Source: an uncultured Pseudomonas sp.
Lineage (GTDB): Bacteria; Pseudomonadota; Gammaproteobacteria; Pseudomonadales; Pseudomonadaceae
DNA length: 8,543 nucleotides
Direction: 5' to 3'
Assembly (NCBI GenBank): GCA_946886875.1
Contig: CAMPJN010000147.1
Span: 1 to 8,543 of the forward strand
The translations under genes were made by a program, and so were the position numbers. Below, in pieces: positions 1 to 8,543 of this stretch. Positions within the stretch are counted from its first letter, which is position 1. Every line of letters starts with the position of its first letter. Below the pieces are notes generated by a model. That model did no database searches, had not been told where the DNA came from, and saw only the letters and a program-made list of their open reading frames with translations.

Positions 1-1628
<1,628 letters not shown>

Positions 1629-1634
1629 CAAGTG

Positions 1635-1640
1635 CCTTCC
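1635..1640 (-). promoter_or_regulatory. Ribosome binding site of ureC
   Basis: GGAAGG on the minus strand, with 6 nt between AAGG and the ATG at 1628, fixes the ureC start. The repeat element at 1641-1705 begins at the next base, so a folded repeat would sit directly against this site. Confidence 0.75.
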
Positions 1641-1705
1641 TGTAGGGTGCGCTATGCGCACCATTGCTATCCGCGTTGTTTGTGGTGCGCAGGGCGCACC
1701 CTACA
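1641..1705. repeat. REPIN-like paired-hairpin repeat A (ureB-ureC junction)
   Basis: This is a 65-bp inverted repeat. The outer 12-bp arms are identical: TGTAGGGTGCGC at 1641-1652 and its complement at 1694-1705. An inner 8-bp pair, GCGCACCA at 1656-1663 and TGGTGCGC at 1683-1690, continues the symmetry. Each half is also a perfect hairpin with a 7-bp stem and 3-nt loop (1646-1662 and 1684-1700). A GTAG-headed hairpin facing an inverted copy is the layout of REP doublets (REPINs). The element overlaps the ureB stop codon at one end and abuts the ureC ribosome binding site at the other. No T-run follows either hairpin, so it is not an ordinary rho-independent terminator. REPIN membership is inferred from architecture; copies elsewhere in the genome cannot be seen from here. 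Confidence 0.75.
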
Positions 1706-2006
1706 GCTCGCCCATCACCCGCCCGGCAAAGCCGAACACCCGACGATGGCCGGTCAGTTCGACCAGCTCGACTTCGCGCGATTGCCCCGGCTCGAAGCGC
1801 ACGGCGGTACCGGCAGGGATATTCAGGCGCATACCTCGCGCCACGCTGCGATCAAAGCTCAGCGCATCGTTGGTCTCGAAAAAGTGATAGTGCGAGCCGA
1901 CCTGGATCGGCCGGTCGCCGCTATTGGCCACGTTCAGGGTCAGGGTGCGGCGGCCGACGTTGAGTTCGATCTCGCCGTCCTGGATCTGGTATTCGCCGGG
2001 AATCAT
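1701..2006 (-). CDS. ureB: Urease beta subunit UreB
   Basis: UreB is a small structural subunit of urease that packs with UreA and UreC; it carries no catalytic residues. The 101-residue product has normal length for a separate bacterial beta subunit. It starts [16 protein letters not shown] and contains the family segments [15 protein letters not shown] (residues 30-44) and [14 protein letters not shown] (61-74), followed by a TGHRRVFGF stretch near the C-terminus. The ATG at 2006 overlaps the TGA of the acetyltransferase gene (ATGA), and GGAG (complement of 2015-2018) lies 8 nt upstream. The TAG stop at 1701-1703 lies inside the outer arm of repeat A, so the last codons run directly into the repeat. 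Translation is probably coupled to the preceding gene. Confidence 0.97.
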   Translation of the reverse strand: MIPGEYQIQDGEIELNVGRRTLTLNVANSGDRPIQVGSHYHFFETNDALSFDRSVARGMRLNIPAGTAVRFEPGQSREVELVELTGHRRVFGFAGRVMGEL

Positions 2007-2521
2007 CGGGAGTGCTCCTGTGCTTCGGGCAGGATGAGTTGCATAAAGGTCAGATCGAGCCAGCGCTCGAACTTGCGTCCGACCTGTGGCATCTGCCCGC
2101 TGACGACGAAGCCGAGGCGCTTATGCAGGCGGATCGAGGCGGCGTTTTCGCTCTCGATGGCGGCGATCATTACGTGCAGGTTGGCGGCGCGGGCGCGTTC
2201 GATCAGTGCTTGCAGCAAGTGCAGGCCAAGACCCTGGCCGCGTTGGTCGTGGCGGACATAAACCGAGTGTTCGACGCTGTATTTGTAGCCATCGTGCGGG
2301 CGCCATGGGCCGTAGGTGGCATAGCCGAGCACCTCGCCGTCCTGTTGCGCGACCAGCACGGGAAAGCCCTGGGCCTGGCGCTCGGTCAGCCAGGCGCGGC
2401 GGTTGGCCAAGTCCACCAGGGTCTCGTTCCAGATCGCCGTGGTGTTGAGTACGGCGTCGTTATAGATGGCCAGGATGCCGGGCAGATCCGCCTCGCTGGC
2501 ATCGACAATCGAATAATTCAT
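2003..2521 (-). CDS. GNAT N-acetyltransferase, phosphinothricin/methionine sulfoximine type
   Basis: This 172-residue GNAT-fold enzyme should use acetyl-CoA to acetylate a small amine. The sequence fits the phosphinothricin acetyltransferase group. It has N-terminal [13 protein letters not shown], then VEHSVYV (83-89) with the conserved Glu84 of the family, the acetyl-CoA loop RGQGLG (94-99), and the segment [16 protein letters not shown] (123-138). From memory it closely resembles PA4866 of P. aeruginosa, reported to acetylate methionine sulfoximine and methionine sulfone; such inhibitors target glutamine synthetase, which assimilates the ammonia that urease releases. Substrate here is inferred from family only. 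The ATG at 2521 lies 3 nt after the ureA stop and lacks an obvious Shine-Dalgarno sequence, which suggests translational coupling. Its own TGA overlaps the ureB start. Position inside the ure genes matches other pseudomonads, so it is not a recent insertion. Confidence 0.93.
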   Translation of the reverse strand: MNYSIVDASEADLPGILAIYNDAVLNTTAIWNETLVDLANRRAWLTERQAQGFPVLVAQQDGEVLGYATYGPWRPHDGYKYSVEHSVYVRHDQRGQGLGLHLLQALIERARAANLHVMIAAIESENAASIRLHKRLGFVVSGQMPQVGRKFERWLDLTFMQLILPEAQEHSR

Positions 2522-2524
2522 GGC

Positions 2525-2827
2525 TCAAGCAATCGGCTGGTGGACGGTGACCAGTTTGGTGCCGTCTGGGAAGGTGGCCTCGACCTGGATCTCCGGGATC
2601 ATTTCCGGGATGCCTTCCATCACTTGATCGCGGGTCAGCAGGGTGGTGCCGAAGTGCATCAGCTCGGCCACGCTCTGGCCGTCGCGGGCGCCTTCGAGCA
2701 GGGCGGCGGAGATATAGGCCATAGCTTCAGGGTAGTTGAGCTTTACCCCTCGGGCCAGGCGCCGTTCGGCCACCAGGCCGGCAGTGAAGATCAGCAATTT
2801 GTCCTTTTCGCGGGGCGTCAGGTCCAT
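2525..2827 (-). CDS. ureA: Urease gamma subunit UreA
   Basis: UreA is the smallest urease structural subunit and forms part of the (UreABC)3 trimer scaffold. The product is exactly 100 residues, the usual length. It begins [20 protein letters not shown] and carries the family hallmarks [18 protein letters not shown] (22-39), [15 protein letters not shown] (43-57) and [21 protein letters not shown] (69-89), ending TVHQPIA. The ATG at 2827 lies 3 nt after the ureD stop; GGAG (complement of 2838-2841), located within the end of ureD, is 10 nt upstream of the start. The next gene, the acetyltransferase, begins 3 nt after its TGA. The tight spacing on both sides indicates one cotranscribed unit. 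Confidence 0.98.
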   Translation of the reverse strand: MDLTPREKDKLLIFTAGLVAERRLARGVKLNYPEAMAYISAALLEGARDGQSVAELMHFGTTLLTRDQVMEGIPEMIPEIQVEATFPDGTKLVTVHQPIA

Positions 2828-2830
2828 GGT

Positions 2831-3670
2831 TCAGGTGCTCCAGATTCTTGGGGGAACGGCCTCGCGGCCGAGCAGGGCGGGGCGCAGCAGGCGCCAGAGT
2901 TCGATCAGCCAGGCGCGGGCGTGCAACGCCTCGTCGGCCAGGCAACGGGCCACCAGTAGGCCAGGTAATTGGCTCAGATCGCCGCGCACCGCGCTGGGTA
3001 GGCTACGGCAGCGTTCGAGCAACTCGGCGTCGATCTCGCCGCTGATCAGCAGGGTGGCGAACACCGGTTTGCCGGCCAGGCCGATGGGCGAGTCGAGCAG
3101 GCCGTCGCCGCCTTCGATGCGCTGGCGTTCGTGCCAGAGCAACTGGCCGTCGCGACGGATATTCAATTGCGCTTGAAAATGGCCGGCATCGAAGCGCTCG
3201 CCGCTGGCTGGGCGACCGAGGGCGACCATGTCCCAATACAACAGGCGGGCGTCGCCGATCAGTTCGATATCGCTGTGCAATTCGGCCTGGGCGCCGGCGT
3301 AGACGATGGTTTCCTGGGGCAGCCATTCCAGGGTGGCGCCGGCTTCGACGCGCAACTTGAGGTGCTGATAGGCCGGGCCGGCGGCGCGGTACCACTTGGC
3401 CGCGCCGGGGCTGGTCAGTTGCGCCCAGGCGCCGCTGCCGACTGTGGCCGAAATATCCAGGCGGTCGCCACCGGCGATGCCGCCAGGCGGATGGACGATG
3501 ATGTGCTGGCAGACTTGCGGGCCTTCGCCATACAGGTGCTTTTGCACCCGCAGCGGGCCTTTGTGGCGACGCAGAGTCGGCCGCGTGCAATCGCCGTCGC
3601 GGCCATAGCCCAGCTCCAGCTCGGCATGCCAGCTGGGGGTGAACAGGGCGGAGGGCAGCGGCAGGTTCAT
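2831..3670 (-). CDS. ureD: Urease accessory protein UreD (apo-urease chaperone)
   Basis: UreD (UreH in some species) binds apo-urease and, with UreF and UreG, assists nickel delivery and lysine carbamylation. The 279-residue product matches family length. Recognisable segments are [15 protein letters not shown] (36-50), [10 protein letters not shown] (60-69), [11 protein letters not shown] (85-95), LEWLPQETI (114-122), and a C-terminal [19 protein letters not shown] (259-277). The chosen start is the ATG at 3670 ([10 protein letters not shown]), which overlaps the stop codon of the preceding membrane-protein gene as ATGA. The frame stays open further upstream to about 4024, but that extension would lie antiparallel in content to no known UreD domain and would overlap the membrane-protein gene out of frame. 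UreE, UreF and UreG are not in the window and must be supplied from elsewhere. Confidence 0.96.
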   Translation of the reverse strand: MNLPLPSALFTPSWHAELELGYGRDGDCTRPTLRRHKGPLRVQKHLYGEGPQVCQHIIVHPPGGIAGGDRLDISATVGSGAWAQLTSPGAAKWYRAAGPAYQHLKLRVEAGATLEWLPQETIVYAGAQAELHSDIELIGDARLLYWDMVALGRPASGERFDAGHFQAQLNIRRDGQLLWHERQRIEGGDGLLDSPIGLAGKPVFATLLISGEIDAELLERCRSLPSAVRGDLSQLPGLLVARCLADEALHARAWLIELWRLLRPALLGREAVPPRIWST

Positions 3671-4086
3671 TTCTTCGGCCTGGCTTTGCGGGCGTGCCGC
3701 CAGGCGCTGGCGGCGGAAAACAGGGTGAGTAGCAGCAAGCCCAGGCTGACCAGCAACCACCACTGCAAGTGCACGCCGAAGTAGGGCGGCGAATGCAGCA
3801 CGCCCTGTATCCATAACGACGACAGGACCAGTGCCAGCAGGCTGGCGCTCAAGGCCCTGCCCCAGGAACGGCAGTACGACCAGGGGCGCAGGATGGCCAG
3901 CAGCAGGGCGCATTCGCCAAGTGCCACGGCGCTGAACGTCAGCACGCCCTCGAGCGGATAGGGCGGCGGTGCGCCCGTCGGCAGGCTGCGTTGCAACCAG
4001 TAGTCGGGCAGGGTGCCCGACCACGCCAGCATGGCCAGGCCGAGCAGCGCGACCAGGGGCAGCAGGGCATTGCGCAGAAAATTCAT
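3667..4086 (-). CDS. Unrecognised small integral membrane protein between urtE and ureD
   Basis: I do not recognise a family for this 139-residue protein. It is strongly hydrophobic, with four likely membrane segments at about residues 6-23, 48-67, 78-98 and 107-128. Between the first two is a Pro-rich loop ([12 protein letters not shown], 36-47). The C-terminus is basic ([11 protein letters not shown]), which predicts a cytoplasmic end. There is no His-rich or obvious metal-binding motif of the UreJ/HupE kind. The ATG at 4086 is chosen because a membrane segment begins right after it and GAGG (complement of 4092-4095) lies 5 nt upstream. An alternative ATG at 4149, adjoining the urtE stop, would add 21 charged residues. 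Its TGA overlaps the ureD start (ATGA), so it is translated with the urease genes. I recall an uncharacterised gene, PA4863, at the equivalent place in P. aeruginosa. A role in urea, ammonia or nickel transport would be only a guess from context. Confidence 0.85.
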   Translation of the reverse strand: MNFLRNALLPLVALLGLAMLAWSGTLPDYWLQRSLPTGAPPPYPLEGVLTFSAVALGECALLLAILRPWSYCRSWGRALSASLLALVLSSLWIQGVLHSPPYFGVHLQWWLLVSLGLLLLTLFSAASAWRHARKARPKK

Positions 4087-4087
4087 A

Positions 4088-4115
4088 GGCGCCTCGAAGC
4101 CATCAGCGAGGCGCC
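4088..4115 (-). promoter_or_regulatory. Hairpin enclosing the ribosome binding site of the membrane protein gene
   Basis: A perfect 9-bp inverted repeat, GGCGCCTCG (4088-4096) and CGAGGCGCC (4107-4115), encloses a 10-nt loop. In the minus-strand transcript the second arm contains the GAGG ribosome binding sequence and ends 1 nt before the ATG at 4086. Folding would therefore hide the start site. A weak TTTT follows inside the coding sequence, too late and too short for a convincing terminator. A 10-bp palindrome, TATGCGCATA, lies just upstream at 4119-4128. Translational control is inferred, not shown. Confidence 0.6.
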
Positions 4116-4149
4116 GATTATGCGCATAGTGCCAAGCCCGCGTCCTCAT

Positions 4150-4848
4150 TCAGATCGCCACCAGGCCGCGCACGCCATCGGCTTCCATGGTTTCGCCGCG
4201 GCCCTGCTGGACGATCTCGCCGCGGCTCATCACCAGGTACTGATCGGCCAGTTCGGCGGCAAAATCATAGAACTGCTCGACCAGCAGAATGGCCATATCG
4301 CCGCGTTCGGCGAGTTTCTTGATCACCACGCCGATCTCCTTGATCACCGAGGGCTGGATGCCTTCGGTGGGCTCGTCGAGGATCAGCAGGCGCGGCTGAC
4401 TGGCCAGGGCGCGGCCGATGGCCAGTTGTTGCTGCTGACCACCGGACAGGTCGCCACCGCGACGTTGTTTCATCTCGCGCAGCACCGGGAACAGCTCGTA
4501 GATAGATTCCGGTACTGCCTTGGCCTGGCTGCCGGGAAAACGTGAGAGCCCCATCAGCAGGTTTTCCTCCACCGTCAAACGGCCGAAGATTTCCCGCCCT
4601 TGCGGCACATAGGCGATGCCGGCATGTACACGCTGGTGCGGCTTGAACGTGGTGATCGGCTTGCCTTCCCAGCTCACCGCGCCCTCTTTGGCCGGCAACA
4701 GGCCCATCAGGCATTTCAGCAGCGTGGTCTTGCCCACGCCGTTGCGCCCGAGCAGGCAGGTGACTTCGCCAACCTTGGCCTCGAACGACAGGCCACGGAG
4801 GATATGGCTGCCGCCGTAGTATTGATGCAGTTGTTCAACTTGCAGCAT
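4150..4848 (-). CDS. urtE: Urea ABC transporter ATP-binding protein UrtE
   Basis: UrtE is one of two cytoplasmic ATPases that power the urea importer; it belongs to the LivF-like group of branched-chain uptake systems. The 232-residue product has normal length. ABC motifs appear in order: Walker A GRNGVGKT (34-41), Q-loop VPQGREIFG (81-89), signature LSGGQ (134-138), Walker B LLILDE (154-159) with catalytic Glu159, and VEQ (190-192), where Gln replaces the usual switch His as is normal in LivF/UrtE proteins. The start at 4848 (MLQVEQLHQYYGGSHIL) is favoured by AAGGAC (complement of 4855-4860), with 7 nt from AGGA to ATG. In-frame ATGs at 4866 and 4932 would prepend non-family sequence, the latter by translating repeat B. 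It follows urtD after a 97-nt gap and precedes the membrane-protein gene by 63 nt. Confidence 0.97.
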   Translation of the reverse strand: MLQVEQLHQYYGGSHILRGLSFEAKVGEVTCLLGRNGVGKTTLLKCLMGLLPAKEGAVSWEGKPITTFKPHQRVHAGIAYVPQGREIFGRLTVEENLLMGLSRFPGSQAKAVPESIYELFPVLREMKQRRGGDLSGGQQQQLAIGRALASQPRLLILDEPTEGIQPSVIKEIGVVIKKLAERGDMAILLVEQFYDFAAELADQYLVMSRGEIVQQGRGETMEADGVRGLVAI

Positions 4849-4854
4849 GTCGAT

Positions 4855-4860
4855 GTCCTT
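4855..4860 (-). promoter_or_regulatory. Ribosome binding site of urtE
   Basis: AAGGAC on the minus strand, with 7 nt between AGGA and the ATG at 4848, selects this start over in-frame ATGs at 4866 and 4932. The predicted protein then begins at the conserved LQVEQLHQYYGGSH. Confidence 0.75.
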
Positions 4861-4867
4861 GCTCATG

Positions 4868-4942
4868 CGTAGGGTGGGTCGCGCTTTATCGATCCACCGT
4901 GCAGTGTCTGTGGTGGATGAAAAAAGCGTCATCCACCCTACG
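4868..4942. repeat. REPIN-like paired-hairpin repeat B (urtD-urtE junction)
   Basis: This 75-bp element has 10-bp perfect outer arms, CGTAGGGTGG (4868-4877) and its complement (4933-4942), and an inner 7-bp pair, ATCCACC (4892-4898) with GGTGGAT (4912-4918). The higher-coordinate half is a perfect 9-bp hairpin (GGTGGATGA 4912-4920 with TCATCCACC 4929-4937, 8-nt loop). The other half pairs GGTGGGTCG (4873-4881) with CGATCCACC (4890-4898) at 8 of 9 positions, the exception being a possible G-U pair. It begins 2 nt after the urtD stop codon and ends near the urtE ribosome binding site. It shares architecture and GTAGGG head with repeats A and C, but its stem sequence differs. Confidence 0.72.
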
Positions 4943-4944
4943 TT

Positions 4945-5792
<848 letters not shown>

Positions 5793-5796
<4 letters not shown>

Positions 5797-6872
5797 TGCT
5801 TGTCTCCCTTTTTCAGCAGGCCGATCACGCCCTTGGGCAGGAACAAGGTGACCACGATAAATAGAAAACCCAGAGCGAACAGCCAATATTCCGGGAAGGC
5901 CACGGTGAACCAGCTTTTCATACCGTTGACCAGGCCGGCACCGAGCAATGGGCCGATCAGGGTACCGCGCCCGCCGAGGGCGACCCAGACGGCGGCTTCG
6001 ATGGAGTTGGTCGGTGACATCTCGCTGGGATTGATGATCCCGACCTGCGGCACATAGAGCGCGCCGGCCAGGCCACAGAGCACCGCACTCAGCACCCAGA
6101 TAAACAGCTTGTAGCCGCGCGGGTCGTAGCCGCAGAACATCAGGCGATTCTCGGCATCGCGCAACGCGGTGAGCACCCGCCCGAACTTGCTGCGCGCCAG
6201 TTTGAAGCCCAGGTACAGGCTGCCCACCAGCAGCGCCACTGTGGCGAGGAACAGCGCCGCGCGGGTGCCGGCGGCAGTGATATCGAAGTCGAGGATGCGG
6301 GTAAAACCGGTAAAGCCATTATTGCCGCCGAAGCCGGTCTCGTTGCGAAAGAACAGCAGCATGCCGGCGAAGGTCAGGGCCTGGGTCATGATCGAGAAGT
6401 ACACGCCCTTGATCCGCGAACGGAAGGCGAAGAAGCCGAACACCAGGGCCAGCAAACCCGGTGCCAGCACCACCAGGCACATGGCCCAGAGAAAGCTTGA
6501 GGTGCCATACCAGTACCAGGGCAATTCGCTCCAGGCGAGAAAGCTCATAAAGGCCGGCAAACCGTCCCCCGCGCTCTGACGCATCAGGTACATGCCCATG
6601 GCGTAGCCGCCGAGGGCGAAGAACAGGCCGTGGCCCAGCGACAGCAGACCTGCGTAACCCCAGACCAGATCCAGGGCCAAGGCGACTATGGCGTAGCAGA
6701 GAATCTTGCCGACCAGGGTCAGGGTGTAGGCCGACACATGCAGAGCGTTGTCCGCCGGCAGCAGGTGCAGTAACGGCAGGGCGATCAGCACGGCGAGGGT
6801 TACGCCGAGGGCGATGGCGGTGAGTTTTGGGCCGGCTTTCTGCGCGGCCGTGATGGCGAGTGGCTGGTTCAT
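5793..6872 (-). CDS. urtC: Urea ABC transporter permease UrtC
   Basis: UrtC is an inner-membrane permease of the urea importer, LivM-like, and should pair with UrtB to form the translocation path. The product has 359 residues, within family range. A short polar N-terminus is followed by about eight or nine hydrophobic segments, first at roughly 17-38. Conserved LivM-type features include the WGYAGLLSLGHGLFFALGGY region (71-90), GVYFSIMTQA (156-165), the cytoplasmic ATPase-contact loop around ALRDAENRLMFCGYDP (236-251), and GGRGTLIGPLLGA (300-312). The C-terminus is FLPKGVIGLLKKGDKQ. The ATG at 6872 (MNQPLAI) is chosen because AGGAC (complement of 6881-6885) lies 8 nt upstream. A longer frame to about 6938 would require a TTG start and would read through repeat C. 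Its stop overlaps the urtD start. Confidence 0.96.
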
Positions 6873-6906
6873 GCGCGGCCGTCCTGTTGATGGGCGATGG
6901 CTGGTC

Positions 6907-6977
6907 CGTAGGGCGGGTGAAACCTGCCGAACAGGCAAAACGACGACTCCGTATTGGCGGGTTTCACCCGCCCTACG
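6907..6977. repeat. REPIN-like paired-hairpin repeat C (urtB-urtC junction)
   Basis: This 71-bp element has 18-bp perfect outer arms, CGTAGGGCGGGTGAAACC (6907-6924) and its complement (6960-6977), with the match continuing inward at most positions. Each half also folds on itself: GGCGGGT-TTC-ACCCGCC (6956-6972) is a perfect 7-bp hairpin, and GGCGGGT-GAA-ACCTGCC (6912-6928) pairs with one G-U. The two hairpins face each other with GTAGGG at both outer ends, as in repeats A and B. It lies in the 160-nt gap between urtB and urtC, 22 nt beyond the urtC ribosome binding site. The 55 nt between it and the urtB stop hold only a short palindrome at 7016-7029. No T-run marks a rho-independent terminator. 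Confidence 0.75.
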
Positions 6978-7015
6978 ACTGCTTCAGGATCAGCCAAAGA
7001 TCGGCAGAGGGTGAG

Positions 7016-7029
7016 ATATCGGTCGATAT
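7016..7029. repeat. Short palindrome just downstream of urtB stop
   Basis: ATATCG-GT-CGATAT is a perfect 6-bp inverted repeat with a 2-nt centre, 3 nt past the urtB stop codon. The two-base centre is too small for a good hairpin loop, and no T-run follows. It may be chance, or a weak protein-binding site. I assign no function. Confidence 0.3.
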
Positions 7030-7032
7030 TCA

Positions 7033-8543
7033 TCAGTCGATCACCCGTCCTTTCAACGCAAATAGGCCTTGCGGGCGTTTCTGGATAAACAGAATGATCA
7101 GCGCGAGGATAAGGATCTTGCCGAGTACGGCGCCGATCTGCGGTTCGAGAATCTTGTTGGCGATGCCCAGCCCAAAGGCCGCCATCACGCTGCCGGCGAG
7201 CTGGCCGACGCCGCCGAGCACTACGACCAGGAAGGAGTCGATGATATAGCTCTGGCCCAGATCCGGGCCGACGTTGCCGATCTGGCTCAGGGCCACGCCG
7301 CCGAGGCCGGCGATGCCCGAGCCAAGGCCGAAGGCGAGCATATCCACCCGTCCCGTTGGAACCCCGCAGCAGGCGGCCATATTGCGGTTCTGGGTCACCG
7401 CGCGCACGTTAAGGCCGAGGCGGGTCTTGTTCAGCAGCAGCCAGGTCAGCATCACAACGAACAGCGCGAAGCCGATAATCACGATGCGGTTGTACGGCAA
7501 CACCAGGTTCGGCAGCACCTGAATGCCGCCGCTCAACCAGTAAGGGTTGGCCACTTCGACGTTCTGCGCGCCGAACACCACCCGCACCAGTTGAATCAGA
7601 ATCAGGCTGATACCCCAGGTGGCCAGCAGGGTTTCCAGTGGGCGACCGTAGAGGTGGCGGATCACCGTGCGTTCCAGGGCCATGCCGATCACGGCGGTGA
7701 CGAAGAATGCCACCGGCAATGCCACCAGCGGGTAGAACGCCAGGGCCTCGGGGGCCAGGCGCTGGAACAGCAGCTGCACCATATAGGTGGAATAGGCGCC
7801 GAGCATCAGCATCTCGCCGTGGGCCATATTGATCACCCCGAGCAGGCCGAAGGTGATCGCCAGACCGAGGGCGGCGAGCAGCAGGATCGAACCCAGCGAC
7901 AGACCGCTAAAGGCCTGGCCGAGCAGTTCGCCGATCAACAGTTTGCGTTTGACCTGGGCCAGGCTGGTTTCCGCGGCGGTGCGCACCGCTTCGTCCTGTT
8001 CCACGGCCGGATCGAGCAGGGTTTCCAGGCGGGTGCGCGCCAGCGGATCGCCGGTTTCGCCGAGCAGACGCACGGCGGCCAGGCGAATCGCCGGGTCGCG
8101 GTCGACCAGTTGCAGATTGGCCAGGGCCAGGCTCAGGGCATCGCGCACCTGCTGATCCTCTTCGCTGGCGACCTGGGCGTTGAGCAGCGCCAGTTGCGCC
8201 GGCTTGGCGCTTTTCTGCAAATGTTGGGCGGCGGCCAGACGCACGCCAGCGTCCTCGGCGAGTAACTGATGGCTGGCCAGGGCGGTGCTTATCAATCCGC
8301 GCAGGCGGTTGTTTAGGCGTAATTTCTTCGTTGTGCCGACGGGGTCGGCGGTGCCTTCGACGGCCTGATAGCTGCCATCGACCTCAATAAATGGCGTCTT
8401 GTCGCTATCGGCGGCGACGCGACCTTGTTGCAAGGCTTGCAACAGCGGCAGGCGTGCTGAGTCGGGCGCGGCGGCCCAGTTCTCCAGCAGTTTGGCCTGT
8501 TTGGACGAGCTGGCTGCGGCGAAGTCGGCGGCATCGCCGGCAT
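7033..8543 (-). CDS. urtB: Urea ABC transporter permease UrtB, 5' end truncated by window
   Basis: UrtB is the LivH-like inner-membrane permease of the urea importer. The frame is open from the window edge to the TGA at 7033-7035, giving 502 visible residues. The start codon and probable signal peptide lie beyond 8543; an apparent TTG start at 8442 is internal, because the frame continues upstream with ENWAAAPDSARLPLL. The visible N-terminal part (about 84-199) is a soluble region of helical repeats (VRLAAAQHLQ, VRDALSLALANLQ, IRLAAVRLLGETGD, VRTAAETSLAQV), HEAT-like, as is usual in UrtB and not in LivH. The permease starts near residue 200 and includes GLLGVINMAHGEMLMLGAY, the ATPase-contact loop TRLGLNVRAVTQNRNMAACCG, and a C-terminal VVVLGGVGQLAGSVMAAFGLG. 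It is the first visible gene; the binding-protein gene urtA is expected upstream, outside the window. Confidence 0.96.
   Translation of the reverse strand, partial: AGDAADFAAASSSKQAKLLENWAAAPDSARLPLLQALQQGRVAADSDKTPFIEVDGSYQAVEGTADPVGTTKKLRLNNRLRGLISTALASHQLLAEDAGVRLAAAQHLQKSAKPAQLALLNAQVASEEDQQVRDALSLALANLQLVDRDPAIRLAAVRLLGETGDPLARTRLETLLDPAVEQDEAVRTAAETSLAQVKRKLLIGELLGQAFSGLSLGSILLLAALGLAITFGLLGVINMAHGEMLMLGAYSTYMVQLLFQRLAPEALAFYPLVALPVAFFVTAVIGMALERTVIRHLYGRPLETLLATWGISLILIQLVRVVFGAQNVEVANPYWLSGGIQVLPNLVLPYNRIVIIGFALFVVMLTWLLLNKTRLGLNVRAVTQNRNMAACCGVPTGRVDMLAFGLGSGIAGLGGVALSQIGNVGPDLGQSYIIDSFLVVVLGGVGQLAGSVMAAFGLGIANKILEPQIGAVLGKILILALIILFIQKRPQGLFALKGRVID

Noticed and set aside
2012..2959. 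Plus-strand open frame of about 315 codons
   Set aside because: It is antisense to the acetyltransferase gene, ureA and the end of ureD, with no recognisable motif.
3671..4024. Upstream extension of the ureD frame
   Set aside because: It would overlap nearly all of the membrane-protein gene out of frame and would exceed the normal UreD length by 118 residues; the ATG at 3670 forms an ATGA overlap and gives 279 residues.
4849..4932. Longer urtE start at the ATG at 4932
   Set aside because: The extra 28 residues would translate repeat B, and the strong ribosome binding site is at 4855-4860 for the 4848 start.
4868..4942. Rho-independent terminator after urtD
   Set aside because: The hairpins are not followed by a T-run on the transcribed strand; the T-rich part is inside the loop.
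7069..8265. Plus-strand open frame of about 398 codons
   Set aside because: It is antisense to urtB. The product is rich in Gln, His and Ala with no recognisable domain, as expected from reverse complement of Leu- and Ala-rich membrane codons.
8313..8543. Minus-strand open frame beginning at the window edge
   Set aside because: It overlaps urtB in another frame; the urtB frame continues to the edge with plausible protein sequence, while this one is Pro/Arg-rich with no family resemblance.

Overview
The window holds a run of ten genes, all on the minus strand, that take up urea and hydrolyse it. In the direction of transcription, from high to low coordinate, the order is urtB (5' end outside the window), urtC, urtD, urtE, an unrecognised small membrane protein gene, ureD, ureA, a GNAT acetyltransferase gene, ureB and ureC (3' end outside the window). 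High G+C with strong G/C third-position preference, protein sequences close to remembered Pseudomonas homologues, and this order (which I recall from the P. aeruginosa PA4859-PA4868 region, including the acetyltransferase between ureA and ureB) point to a Pseudomonas or close relative. I cannot name the species.

The high-coordinate half (4150-8543) encodes a urea-type branched-chain ABC importer: two membrane permeases, UrtB and UrtC, and two ATPases, UrtD and UrtE. The binding protein UrtA would be expected just beyond 8543. The low-coordinate half (1-3670) encodes the urease structural subunits UreA (gamma), UreB (beta) and UreC (alpha, the nickel-containing catalytic subunit) and the chaperone UreD. 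No ureE, ureF or ureG is visible, so those nickel-insertion functions must lie elsewhere. The acetyltransferase belongs to the phosphinothricin/methionine sulfoximine acetyltransferase group. Between the two halves (3667-4086) is a small protein with about four membrane segments and no family I recognise.

The genes are tightly packed. Five junctions overlap by 4 nt (ATGA) or are 3 nt apart. Only four junctions are longer (63 to 160 nt), and each contains an inverted repeat. Three of these (1641-1705, 4868-4942, 6907-6977) share one design: two small hairpins in opposite orientation, with outer ends reading (C/T)GTAGGG inward. This looks like REPIN-type paired REP elements, but the stem sequences differ among the three. 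The fourth is a simple hairpin at 4088-4115 whose downstream arm contains the ribosome binding site of the membrane protein gene. No gene-free stretch exceeds 160 nt. I found no RNA gene, CRISPR array, insertion sequence, clear rho-independent terminator or convincing promoter; the main promoter is probably upstream of urtA, outside the window. The region is mostly a known pathway. Its less explained parts are the repeat elements, the hairpin and the unassigned membrane protein.
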